Of a DNA stretch of 13,335 bases, positions 1 to 6,368 are shown one piece after another; the first letter of the stretch is position 1; each line of letters begins with the position of its first letter. A program made the translations under genes and the position numbers. The DNA comes from Clostridium sp. (GTDB lineage: Bacteria > Bacillota > Clostridia > Acetivibrionales > Acetivibrionaceae): positions 1-13,335 of the forward strand of contig DUVG01000212.1 in NCBI GenBank assembly GCA_012841175.1. Reading direction: 5' to 3'. The notes under the pieces are model-generated. The model was not told where the DNA came from. It searched no databases and saw only the letters and a program-made list of their open reading frames with translations.

Positions 1-2
1 AA

Positions 3-815
3 ATAAATAAACATTTTAAAACAGATAAAATATCCTTTTACTCTGGAATAAGCTATAGGCACTGTATGGTATGGGGTAATGGTCTGACAAAATTAAATTT
101 AACACCCCCCCATGATATATTAGAAAAAAAGATAGGCTGCTATCTTCCAGATAACAAAATGATTTTGGATATGATGATTAAAAGTTATGACATATTAAAA
201 GACCATCCTATAAATAAAGAAAGAGTTTCTAAAGGGCTTAATGCTGCCAATTCAATTTGGCTGTGGGGAGAAGGTAAAAAACCTAATATTCCAAAATTTT
301 ATGATATGTACAAAATTCAAGGTTCTGTTGTGTCTGCCGTTGACCTTATCAAAGGAATAGGAATTCTAGCTGGGCTAAATAGTATAGAGGTAGAAGGTGC
401 TACAGGCAATATTCATACAAATTTTAAGGGTAAAGCTTTAGCTGCACTAGAACAATTAGAATCAGGATGTGATTTTGTATATCTGCATATTGAAGCTCCT
501 GACGAGTGTGGACATAGATATGAAATAGAAAATAAAGTCAAATCCATAGAGTTGATAGATGAACAAGTTGTTGGACCAATTTTAAAAGGACTCCAAAAAT
601 ATGATGATTATAAAATTTTGATTCTTCCTGATCATCCTACTCCATTATCACTCAGAACCCATACTTCTGAACCTGTGCCATATTTACTTTATCAAAAGTC
701 TGGTAGTAAAAAATCTGGTTTAGCCGGATATGATGAGCTCCAGGCAGCAAGTACAAAAATTTTTATTGATGAAGGTCATAAACTTATGAAATATTTCATC
801 TTAAATTATAAATAG
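3..815 (+). CDS. apgM: 2,3-bisphosphoglycerate-independent phosphoglycerate mutase, archaeal (ApgM) type, 5' end outside window
   Basis: This is the C-terminal two thirds of an ApgM/COG3635 enzyme, a cytoplasmic alkaline-phosphatase-superfamily protein that interconverts 3- and 2-phosphoglycerate in glycolysis. The frame is open to the left edge. An ATG at 66 exists, but the codons before it encode the conserved family stretch FYSGISYRHCMVW, so 66 is internal and the true start lies outside the window. Other visible family motifs are TPPHDI, the metal-site segment HIEAPDECGHRYE, and LPDHPTPLSLRTHTSEPVPY, whose Asp and His residues bind metal in the superfamily. The C-terminus (DELQAASTKIFIDEG and a final helix) looks complete. 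Some bacterial paralogues of this family are assigned as homoserine kinases when they sit in threonine operons, and that context cannot be seen here. It converges with the recombinase. Family assignment is firm; the exact substrate is less so. Confidence 0.9.
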   Translation: MNKHFKTDKISFYSGISYRHCMVWGNGLTKLNLTPPHDILEKKIGCYLPDNKMILDMMIKSYDILKDHPINKERVSKGLNAANSIWLWGEGKKPNIPKFYDMYKIQGSVVSAVDLIKGIGILAGLNSIEVEGATGNIHTNFKGKALAALEQLESGCDFVYLHIEAPDECGHRYEIENKVKSIELIDEQVVGPILKGLQKYDDYKILILPDHPTPLSLRTHTSEPVPYLLYQKSGSKKSGLAGYDELQAASTKIFIDEGHKLMKYFILNYK

Positions 816-834
816 AGAGTGTAAATAGTTTTGT

Positions 835-878
835 AAATATTGCCAATTATTAAAATTTTATAATAATTGGCAATATTT
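835..878. terminator. Long inverted repeat, probable bidirectional terminator between apgM and the recombinase
   Basis: Two perfect 18-bp arms (835-852 and 861-878, core TTGCCAATTATT) flank an 8-nt A/T loop. The hairpin sits 19 nt after the apgM stop and 16 nt beyond the recombinase stop on the other strand. On the + strand it is followed by the T-rich ATTTCTTT. On the - strand the tail is less T-rich, so it serves apgM better than the recombinase. An alternative role as a recombination or attachment dyad is possible but unsupported. Confidence 0.7.
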
Positions 879-894
879 ATTTCTTTGACAAATT

Positions 895-2430
895 TTAAAA
901 AGCATATTCTATTATAACAGCACCATTTTCTTTTATATCCCTTTTTTCCTCATCTGAAATATTTAAATTCCATAGTTTTTCACTATATTCTTCTCCTTTT
1001 TCAAAAACCACTATTTTTTTTATGATAAGCTTTGCAATTTTATGAGTAATTCCTATTTTACAAAGATTATTTTTTATAGACTCCAAAAAACCATTTATGT
1101 CTTTAATTTCAAAATTCCTCTTCTCTATACTTTCAACTTCTTTTTTTAAAACTAAAATATTTTTTTCTATTTTTTTATTAATTCTTAAAAATAATTCTTC
1201 AGATATTTTACTCTCAAGTCTATCTTGATAAATTATTTCCTGCTGCTTTTTTTTACATTCAATTTGTTTCTTTATTGTATCAATTAAAGCATCTTTTTTA
1301 TTATTTCCCCCATTTTCCCTGGAAATTATTTTTATTACGTCTTTATTTCTAAAAAACTTAATTAAATCATTTAATACAATTTCAGCCAAATCTCTTTCAC
1401 ATATATGATGACTGGTACATGAAGACTTCCCATGTTTACTGTAACTACTGCAAATATAGCCCATAGGCCTTTCCTTTCTTTTTCTGGCATACATGAGGCT
1501 TCCACATCCTCCACAGTACAACAATCCCTTAAATATATGCAATTTACCCTTGTGAGAGCTTAACCTTTTATTTTTTTTTCTTCTAATCTCCTGTACTTTT
1601 TCATATTCTTCTCTTTCAATAATTGGCTCATGAGTGTTTTTTGTTATTATCCATTTATCTTCTGGAAGTCTTCTTGTTTTTTTGCTTTTAAAACTTACCT
1701 TCTCACTCACTCCCTGTACAGTATCACCTGCATATACACTGCTGCATATAATCCTTCTAACTGTTGCAGGATTCCACAATCCTCTACTTGGAGACAGATA
1801 CCCTTCTTTGTTTAAAAAATCTGCTATATAAGAATATCCATATCCTTCTCCATACAGACTGTATATTTTTCTAACCACCATCGCCTCGTCTTTTTTTACA
1901 ATAAGTTTATTTTTCTCAGAGAGAGACTTTTCATAGCCATAAGGTGCCTTTCCTACATACTCACCTCTTTCAATTTTAAATCTTAAACTTGCCCTGATTT
2001 TTCTGGAAATATCTTGAATATAACGTTCATTATACCAAGTCTCAATACCAACTGTCTCATTATCTTTTAAACTATCATATCTTCCATCAAAAGTCTTTAC
2101 CCTTACTCCATTTTCTTCTAAAAAATCAAGAAATAAAAGAGTTTTAGCATTATTTCTTCCTAGACGGGACAAGTCTTTTATTACAAGTAAATTAATACTT
2201 TTATTTAAAACATCTTCTTTTAAAGCTTCTATACCGTCTCTTTCAAAACCCGCCCCAGATACATTATCATCTATATAAATCCTCTTTATTTCTCCTAAAT
2301 TATTAGTTTTTACATATTTTATAAGCAGGTCTCTTTGAGTCTCAATGGTCTCATAATTCTCTTCCTTATCATCCCTACTTTCCCTCACATAAATAGCTGC
2401 TTTATAAAAATCACATATAATAGTCCTCAC
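895..2430 (-). CDS. Large serine recombinase (resolvase/invertase family, integrase-excisionase type)
   Basis: This is a 511-residue site-specific DNA recombinase. The N-terminal resolvase domain (about 10-155) has the catalytic serine in YVRES (Ser18) and the arginine motif DLSRLGRN (86-93). A recombinase domain follows (about 160-265, starting GKAPYGYEKS). Next comes a zinc ribbon with Cys306, Cys309, Cys327 and Cys338, then a Lys/Glu-rich coiled coil (about 375-440) as in phage and skin-element integrases that control excision. No frameshift or missing catalytic residue is seen, so it is probably active. The start is GTG. The same bases form a GTGA overlap with the stop of a small upstream ORF, and an in-frame stop lies 9 codons further up, so there is no earlier start. 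It reads away from the truncated rpoN on the same strand, which fits a gene at the edge of an integrated element. A solitary domesticated recombinase is the alternative. Confidence 0.95.
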   Translation of the reverse strand: MRTIICDFYKAAIYVRESRDDKEENYETIETQRDLLIKYVKTNNLGEIKRIYIDDNVSGAGFERDGIEALKEDVLNKSINLLVIKDLSRLGRNNAKTLLFLDFLEENGVRVKTFDGRYDSLKDNETVGIETWYNERYIQDISRKIRASLRFKIERGEYVGKAPYGYEKSLSEKNKLIVKKDEAMVVRKIYSLYGEGYGYSYIADFLNKEGYLSPSRGLWNPATVRRIICSSVYAGDTVQGVSEKVSFKSKKTRRLPEDKWIITKNTHEPIIEREEYEKVQEIRRKKNKRLSSHKGKLHIFKGLLYCGGCGSLMYARKRKERPMGYICSSYSKHGKSSCTSHHICERDLAEIVLNDLIKFFRNKDVIKIISRENGGNNKKDALIDTIKKQIECKKKQQEIIYQDRLESKISEELFLRINKKIEKNILVLKKEVESIEKRNFEIKDINGFLESIKNNLCKIGITHKIAKLIIKKIVVFEKGEEYSEKLWNLNISDEEKRDIKENGAVIIEYAF

Positions 2431-2534
2431 TCCATTAACAACTTTATCAGTTTTTTAATGATAATTTCCCATTCTTTATTTTTATCTTTGTATTTTTTTA
2501 TAACAATTTTGGATTTTAATATTTTAGGTTTCAT
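2427..2534 (-). CDS. Possible 35-residue basic ORF, stop overlapping the recombinase start
   Basis: ATG at 2534 opens a short Lys/Ile-rich frame beginning MKPKILKSKIVIKKYKDKNK and ending KLLME. Its TGA shares bases with the recombinase GTG (GTGA), an arrangement typical of translational coupling, and GGAG sits at the junction. No good Shine-Dalgarno site precedes its own ATG and no domain is recognised. It could be a small DNA-binding or recombination-directionality protein, or only a leader peptide or chance ORF. Confidence 0.3.
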   Translation of the reverse strand: MKPKILKSKIVIKKYKDKNKEWEIIIKKLIKLLME

Positions 2535-2602
2535 AAATATTAATTTTAAACAATATGCTTTTCTAATTATTAATATATGTACTGAGTTTTAGATATAAAA
2601 AT

Positions 2603-2635
2603 TGTCCTTATTAAATTTTTAATAAGAACATTATA
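2603..2635 (-). promoter_or_regulatory. 28-bp near-palindrome abutting a TATAAT box, between rpoN and the recombinase
   Basis: 13-bp arms (2603-2615, TGTCCTTATTAAA, and 2618-2630, TTTAATAAGAACA) pair with one mismatch around a TT centre. On the - strand a perfect TATAAT (2635-2630) leads directly into the dyad, so a start site would lie inside it, as for an operator controlling the recombinase transcript. No good -35 is present. Read as RNA it could also be a weak AT-only terminator for rpoN (followed by ATTTTTAT), and as DNA a recombinase binding dyad near an attachment site. Confidence 0.4.
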
Positions 2636-2646
2636 GAAAGGCTATT

Positions 2647-3795
2647 TTAACTCTTTGACACTCTAGAAGGAAATAAATACTTTATATCAAAAATCCCCCA
2701 TGAACACTGAATATACTTTCCACTAACAGCTCTTATTACAGTTGATTCATGAACAGAAATTTCTCTGGCAACCTCTTCCATAGTAAGGGGTTTTATATAT
2801 TTTTTACCCTTTTTAAAAAACTCCTTTTGCTTATCAACAACACATAATAAAACCTTTAATAATGTGTTTTTTCTTTTTTCAATACATTTAATCAACCAAT
2901 TTACTCTATCAATTTTAGACTGTATAAATTTTCTTGCCTCTATATTGATATCTTCACTTAAAATACTTTTATAATAACTATTTATATTGATATTAGGTAA
3001 AGCATCTTCATTTACATACACTTCAAAATAATCATTGTTTTTTTTAACTATAGCATCAGGGATAATATATTTAATTTGTCTTCCTCCATAAAACTTTCTC
3101 CCTGGCTTTGGTTCTAAAGTCTTAATAAATTTATAAATTTCAATTACCTGCTCTCTTCTGATACCATTTTCTTTTGCAACTTGCAATATTTTATTGTCTG
3201 CCAAATAGTTTAGATGCTTTTTTATAATATTTTCCATATTTTCATCTTCAATACCCATATGCTTTAACTGAATTATAAGACATTCTTTTAAATTTCTAGC
3301 ACACACACCTGATGGTTTAAAACTTTGAAGTACTTTTAATATTTTTTCAATTTTGCTTATTGGAAAATTTAGAAAAGAAACTGCTTCTAAAAGAGTAACT
3401 GTCAAATATCCATTGTCATCAATATTGTCTATTAAATATTCTGCTATTTCCATTTCATTTTCAGATAATTTTACAGTACCAAGCTGCATGAGTAAATAAT
3501 CTTTTAAAGACATATTTACTGCTGATTTATCTGCAACATTATTATTTATAAAATCTATTATCTCATCATTTCTTTCAAAATACTCCTTAGTCTCTAAGGT
3601 AATAGGCAATACATATTTTTGTGTATCTGGACAATCTGGGTAAATATCTAAAGCAGGATTTATCTCTATCTCATTTTGAATATACTCTGTAAGCTCCTGA
3701 GAATTCATTTTAAGTATTTCAAGAGCTTCCTTTAATTGAGGTGTAAGTATTATTTTCTGCGGCTGAACAAGGTTTAAATCAAAATAAAAATCCAA
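2647..3795 (-). CDS. rpoN: RNA polymerase sigma-54 factor, truncated before the RpoN box
   Basis: Sigma-54 (SigL/RpoN) directs core polymerase to -24/-12 promoters opened by AAA+ activators. I choose TTG at 3795 as start: GAGGAG lies 7 nt upstream and it gives the family N-terminus MDFYFDLNLVQPQK. The in-frame ATG at 3840 has no ribosome binding site. The 382-residue product has the activator-interacting region I (about 5-48, TPQLKEALEILKMNSQEL), the core-binding region (LKPSGV-like SFKPSGVCARNLKECL and EPKPGRKF) and the helix-turn-helix (TMEEVAREISVHESTV, then KYIQCSWGIFDIKYLF). It then ends in FPSRVSKS. Family members continue about 70 residues to the RpoN box (ARRTVAKYRE-like), which recognises the -24 element and is absent in all - strand frames down to the recombinase. 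As it stands the protein should bind core polymerase but not the promoter. Insertion of the adjacent element is the likely cause. Confidence 0.92.
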   Translation of the reverse strand: MDFYFDLNLVQPQKIILTPQLKEALEILKMNSQELTEYIQNEIEINPALDIYPDCPDTQKYVLPITLETKEYFERNDEIIDFINNNVADKSAVNMSLKDYLLMQLGTVKLSENEMEIAEYLIDNIDDNGYLTVTLLEAVSFLNFPISKIEKILKVLQSFKPSGVCARNLKECLIIQLKHMGIEDENMENIIKKHLNYLADNKILQVAKENGIRREQVIEIYKFIKTLEPKPGRKFYGGRQIKYIIPDAIVKKNNDYFEVYVNEDALPNININSYYKSILSEDINIEARKFIQSKIDRVNWLIKCIEKRKNTLLKVLLCVVDKQKEFFKKGKKYIKPLTMEEVAREISVHESTVIRAVSGKYIQCSWGIFDIKYLFPSRVSKS

Positions 3796-3852
3796 ATTTC
3801 TTCTCCTCACTTTAGTTAAATACTCAAATTTATTTAGCATTTATTATATACC

Positions 3853-3871
3853 ATTAATCACTCCGATTAAT
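3853..3871. promoter_or_regulatory. Dyad overlapping the rpoN transcription start
   Basis: Arms ATTAATC (3853-3859) and GATTAAT (3865-3871) flank ACTCC. The dyad begins 2 nt after the predicted -10 box of rpoN and would cover the start site, the usual place for a repressor operator. It has no T-tract and is a poor terminator. No regulator can be named. Confidence 0.35.
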
Positions 3872-3872
3872 A

Positions 3873-3900
3873 AGTATACTCTTTTATTCTAATATGTAAA
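3873..3900 (-). promoter_or_regulatory. Sigma-A type promoter of rpoN
   Basis: On the - strand TTTACA (3900-3895), a 16-bp spacer and TATACT (3878-3873) lie about 78 bp upstream of the TTG start of rpoN, in the 123-bp gap after fthC. The boxes match the consensus at 5 of 6 and 5 of 6 positions. This suggests that rpoN is transcribed separately from fthC. Confidence 0.55.
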
Positions 3901-3962
3901 GAGTAAAATTTTAAAATACTAAATTAAAAGTATCAGTATATTTAACTAAATTAATTAAAATG

Positions 3963-4553
3963 CTATCTTATTATTCTTTTTTCAGTAACAATCATATCTA
4001 AAGGCACATCATGTTCTTCTGTGGGTATATGGCAGAAAATTTGCAGTTCAAAACCAATCCCTACCTTATAGCATTCTTTTCTAGTACTTTTTAAAAAGGT
4101 ATCATAATACCCTGCTCCATAGCCAATTCTATTTCTTTTTTCATCGAAAGCAACCCCTGGAACTACAACCATGTCTATTACTTTTCCATCAACTTTTTTA
4201 GTTAAATCCCTCATTGGCTCTAAAACACCGTAGGTACCTTTACTCACTTGATTTTCAATGTCTGTTACTTCATAAACTTCAAGATATCTTCTTTTTGATT
4301 GATAACTTACCAAGGGTAAAAAAACTTTCTTTCCCATTTTAAAACATTTTTCTATTAATAATTTAGTTGAAACTTCATTGGAAAAATCCATATAAACCAT
4401 AATATTTTTGCTTTCTAAAAACTCCTTTAATGTTGTAATCTTACTTGTAATGATTTTGCTTTTTTCCAATACTTCTTTTTCTAAAAGTTCTCTTCTAAGT
4501 TCCAGTGCCTTTTTTCTAATTTCTTTTTTGTCTTCCAAAAATACCACACCCAT
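3963..4553 (-). CDS. fthC: 5-formyltetrahydrofolate cyclo-ligase
   Basis: A cytoplasmic ATP-dependent enzyme (5,10-methenyltetrahydrofolate synthetase, YgfA/YqgN family) that returns 5-formyl-THF to 5,10-methenyl-THF in one-carbon metabolism. The length of 196 residues is normal. The family features are a basic N-terminal helix (KKEIRKKALELRRELLEK), VVVPGVAFDEKRNRIGYGAGYYD (116-151), whose GYGxGYYD loop is the signature, and the C-terminal PTEEHDVPLDMIVTEK. The ATG directly follows the cobT stop (TGAATG, no gap), so translation is probably coupled. A TTG at 4538 would give MEDKKEIRKKAL and matches relatives better, so the start is uncertain by 5 codons. Folate and corrinoid genes side by side fit methyl-transfer metabolism, in which both cofactors meet. 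Confidence 0.93.
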   Translation of the reverse strand: MGVVFLEDKKEIRKKALELRRELLEKEVLEKSKIITSKITTLKEFLESKNIMVYMDFSNEVSTKLLIEKCFKMGKKVFLPLVSYQSKRRYLEVYEVTDIENQVSKGTYGVLEPMRDLTKKVDGKVIDMVVVPGVAFDEKRNRIGYGAGYYDTFLKSTRKECYKVGIGFELQIFCHIPTEEHDVPLDMIVTEKRIIR

Positions 4554-5612
4554 TCAAATTTGTTCTACATACTGCTCTATATTTGCATCTTCAAATGTCC
4601 CCATGTTTTTATATGCATACAAAGCACACTCAATAATATTAAAAGCTAAAGCTGCTCCTGTACCTTCCCCAAGTCTCATACCTAAATCAAGCATTGGCTT
4701 GAGTTTTAGTGCTTCCATCACTTTCTTGCTTCCTGGTTCTGCTGAAGCATGAGAAGAAATAATAAAGTTTTTAACTTTTGGCTCTAATTTAACAGCTGCC
4801 AGTGCTGCTGTAGCAGATATAAAACCATCTATAACTATTGGAATTCTATATGCCGAAGCACCAATAAAACAACCTACAAGACCAGCTAAATCAAATCCTC
4901 CTACTTTAGAAATAACATCTAAAACATCATTTTCATTAGGCTTGTTTACGCAGATTGCTTTCTTCACAACTTCTATTTTATCTTTAAATCCTTGGAAAGA
5001 TAAGCCCGAACCATATCCTACCATATCTTCTGGTTTAGAATTTGTAAGAACAACTGAAACAGCACTGCTAGTAGTTGTATTTCCTATCCCCATCTCACCT
5101 GTTCCTAATAATTCAACACCTTTGTCCTTTAAATCCTTCACAATATAAATACCTGTCTCAATTGCCTTTACCGCTTCTTCTCTGGTCATAGCAGGTCCTT
5201 TTGCTATATTCCATGTTCCTCTTCTAATTTTTCTATTTAATATTCCATCACACTCAATATCCTTATCCACTCCTATATCTACCACAACTATATCAGCATT
5301 TACAAACTTAGTAAAAACATTTATGCCAGTAAATCCTTTTAAAAAATTTTGAGTTACTAAAGCTGTAACACTTTTAGGACAAGAACTGACTCCTTCTTCA
5401 ACCACTCCATTATCTGCACACATAATTATAACGGTTTTTTTGTGCACATTAGGAAATAGCTGTCCGCTTATGCCAACAATTTGTTGTACCAGTTTCTCAA
5501 GTTCACCTAAACTTCCTAAAGGTTTTGTCAAACTATCAAGTCTTTTTTTTGCCTTATCCACTAAATTTCCATCTAAATCTCCTATACATTCTAATGTCTT
5601 TTTAAAAAACAT
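4554..5612 (-). CDS. cobT: Nicotinate-nucleotide--dimethylbenzimidazole phosphoribosyltransferase
   Basis: CobT transfers phosphoribose from nicotinate mononucleotide to 5,6-dimethylbenzimidazole or another lower-ligand base, giving the alpha-riboside phosphate used for the cobalamin nucleotide loop. It is cytoplasmic, 352 residues, full length. Visible motifs: SLTKPLGSLGELE (27-39, base-binding region), MCADNGVVEEGVSSCP, GEMGIGNTTTSSA, VIDGFISATAAL, SSHASAEPG and LGEGTGAALAF, whose Glu316 corresponds to the catalytic base (Glu317 in the Salmonella enzyme). GGGGGAG lies 8 nt before the ATG, a strong ribosome binding site. It is the first gene of a cobT-fthC unit with its own promoter and leader. 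No other cobalamin genes are in the window, so it may serve salvage rather than full synthesis. Confidence 0.95.
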   Translation of the reverse strand: MFFKKTLECIGDLDGNLVDKAKKRLDSLTKPLGSLGELEKLVQQIVGISGQLFPNVHKKTVIIMCADNGVVEEGVSSCPKSVTALVTQNFLKGFTGINVFTKFVNADIVVVDIGVDKDIECDGILNRKIRRGTWNIAKGPAMTREEAVKAIETGIYIVKDLKDKGVELLGTGEMGIGNTTTSSAVSVVLTNSKPEDMVGYGSGLSFQGFKDKIEVVKKAICVNKPNENDVLDVISKVGGFDLAGLVGCFIGASAYRIPIVIDGFISATAALAAVKLEPKVKNFIISSHASAEPGSKKVMEALKLKPMLDLGMRLGEGTGAALAFNIIECALYAYKNMGTFEDANIEQYVEQI

Positions 5613-5639
5613 AAACTTTTCTCCCCCAAACTAGATGGT

Positions 5640-5665
5640 AAAAAAATTAAACCTTAATGGTTTAA
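5640..5665 (-). terminator. Intrinsic terminator in the cobT leader
   Basis: On the - strand arms TTAAACC/GGTTTAA (5665-5659 and 5653-5647) with a 5-nt ATTAA loop are followed at once by seven T (5646-5640). It ends 27 nt before the cobT start, too close for a promoter in between. It therefore either ends the transcript of the small gene at 5759-6070 or acts as an attenuator inside the cobT leader. A second small hairpin (5680-5686 with 5693-5699, ATAAAGA/TCTTTAT) lies upstream in the same leader. Confidence 0.5.
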
Positions 5666-5727
5666 TAATGGTTGTGTATATAAAGAAACTTCTCTTTATT
5701 CCACAAACTTTATTATATTTTAACATA

Positions 5728-5756
5728 ATTATATTCTAAATCTTCTTGTAAATCAA
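5728..5756 (-). promoter_or_regulatory. Sigma-A promoter of cobT-fthC
   Basis: On the - strand TTGATT (5756-5751), exactly 17 bp, then a perfect TATAAT (5733-5728). It begins right after the stop of the 103-residue gene and would give a leader of about 108 nt before cobT. The leader shows no B12-box or other recognised cobalamin riboswitch sequence. Confidence 0.6.
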
Positions 5757-5758
5757 AT

Positions 5759-6070
5759 TTATGTACTTTCTTCATATACTCCTTCTTCTTTATAATATAA
5801 ATACAATAATGCTTTAATGATGTCATTATAATTTTCATATGTTACAGGATGTATATCATATTTGTCAACCTGTACAAAAACAGAAATTTTATGTTTATCG
5901 TTATTGTCAATAACAGTGCTTATCATTTCAATAGCATCTAAGGGTTTTTTGTAAACATAAACCCACTGTTCCACCCCATCGTCTATATCCAGCTCTTTTT
6001 GATAGAATTTTTCTAGAAAACATTTAATTGCCCCAGTCTTCCTTGATGATAAATTTACAGTAACATACAT
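5759..6070 (-). CDS. Conserved-looking hypothetical protein, 103 residues
   Basis: The start is well supported by AGGAGG 7 nt before the ATG. The product is small, acidic and soluble, with no signal peptide or membrane segment. It begins MYVTVNLSSRKTGAIKCFLEKFY and alternates predicted strands and helices (WVYVYKKPLDAIEMIS, KISVFVQVD, NYNDIIKALLYLYY). I do not recognise a catalytic motif or a named domain. It resembles short uncharacterised clostridial proteins from memory, but this is not verified. A palindrome lies just upstream of its ribosome binding site and the cobT promoter begins just past its stop, so it is probably a one-gene unit. Confidence 0.75.
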   Translation of the reverse strand: MYVTVNLSSRKTGAIKCFLEKFYQKELDIDDGVEQWVYVYKKPLDAIEMISTVIDNNDKHKISVFVQVDKYDIHPVTYENYNDIIKALLYLYYKEEGVYEEST

Positions 6071-6090
6071 TTAATTACCTCCTGTTTTTT

Positions 6091-6124
6091 GTTAGAGCTT
6101 TGCAATATTGCAAAGTTATCTAAC
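6091..6124. promoter_or_regulatory. Palindrome upstream of the 103-residue gene
   Basis: A perfect 18-bp palindrome CTTTGCAATATTGCAAAG (6098-6115) is flanked by a second dyad, GTTAGA (6091-6096) and TCTAAC (6119-6124). It sits 10 nt upstream of the AGGAGG of the gene at 5759-6070. No T-tract follows on either strand, so an operator or a 5'-UTR stem is more likely than a terminator. Confidence 0.5.
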
Positions 6125-6300
6125 TTAAATTTTAAATTGTACATGCTATTTATTAACAATCCATATTAAAATTGATGTATTTCTATCAATATTTAAAATT
6201 AGACAATATCACTTAAAATCCTTTATGTAATTTTTTCTTTAAAACAGCTTTCTACCATTATTCTCGGGTTATTTCTATAGAAAATACCATTTGAAAATGT
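6125..6300. other. Divergent intergenic region with a short dyad
   Basis: This AT-rich gap separates the small gene (- strand) from the lipoprotein (+ strand). The only clear structure is the dyad ATTGAT-N8-ATCAAT (6171-6190). On the - strand its right half gives TTGATA, but no convincing -10 follows at 16-18 bp. I see no RNA gene or further ORF. Confidence 0.3.
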
Positions 6301-6329
6301 TTGTTTTTTTAAAGCTTTTTGAGAATAAT
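6301..6329 (+). promoter_or_regulatory. Possible promoter of the lipoprotein gene
   Basis: TTGTTT (6301-6306), 17 bp, AATAAT (6324-6329) lies about 40 bp before the chosen ATG, leaving a leader that contains the GGAGGAG site. Both boxes are imperfect and the region is T-rich, so the call is weak. Confidence 0.35.
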
Positions 6330-6368
6330 ATTTATAAATCATCAATAGAATGGAGGAGTATTTTTAAT

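Noticed and set aside
816..894. Missing RpoN-box end of rpoN just beyond the recombinase
   Set aside because: Only the hairpin 835-878 is present. No - strand frame there encodes RpoN-box-like residues, so a recombinase-only insertion does not explain the loss.
2335..2592. 85-codon + strand ORF over the recombinase start
   Set aside because: It is antisense to the recombinase and the small upstream ORF, of low-complexity AT-rich composition, with no ribosome binding site.
5613..5758. Cobalamin riboswitch upstream of cobT
   Set aside because: The leader is only about 108 nt and no B12-box-like sequence is visible.
6291..6368. Earlier start of the lipoprotein at TTG 6291
   Set aside because: It has no ribosome binding site and would bury the signal peptide; the ATG at 6369 has GGAGGAG and a correct lipobox.
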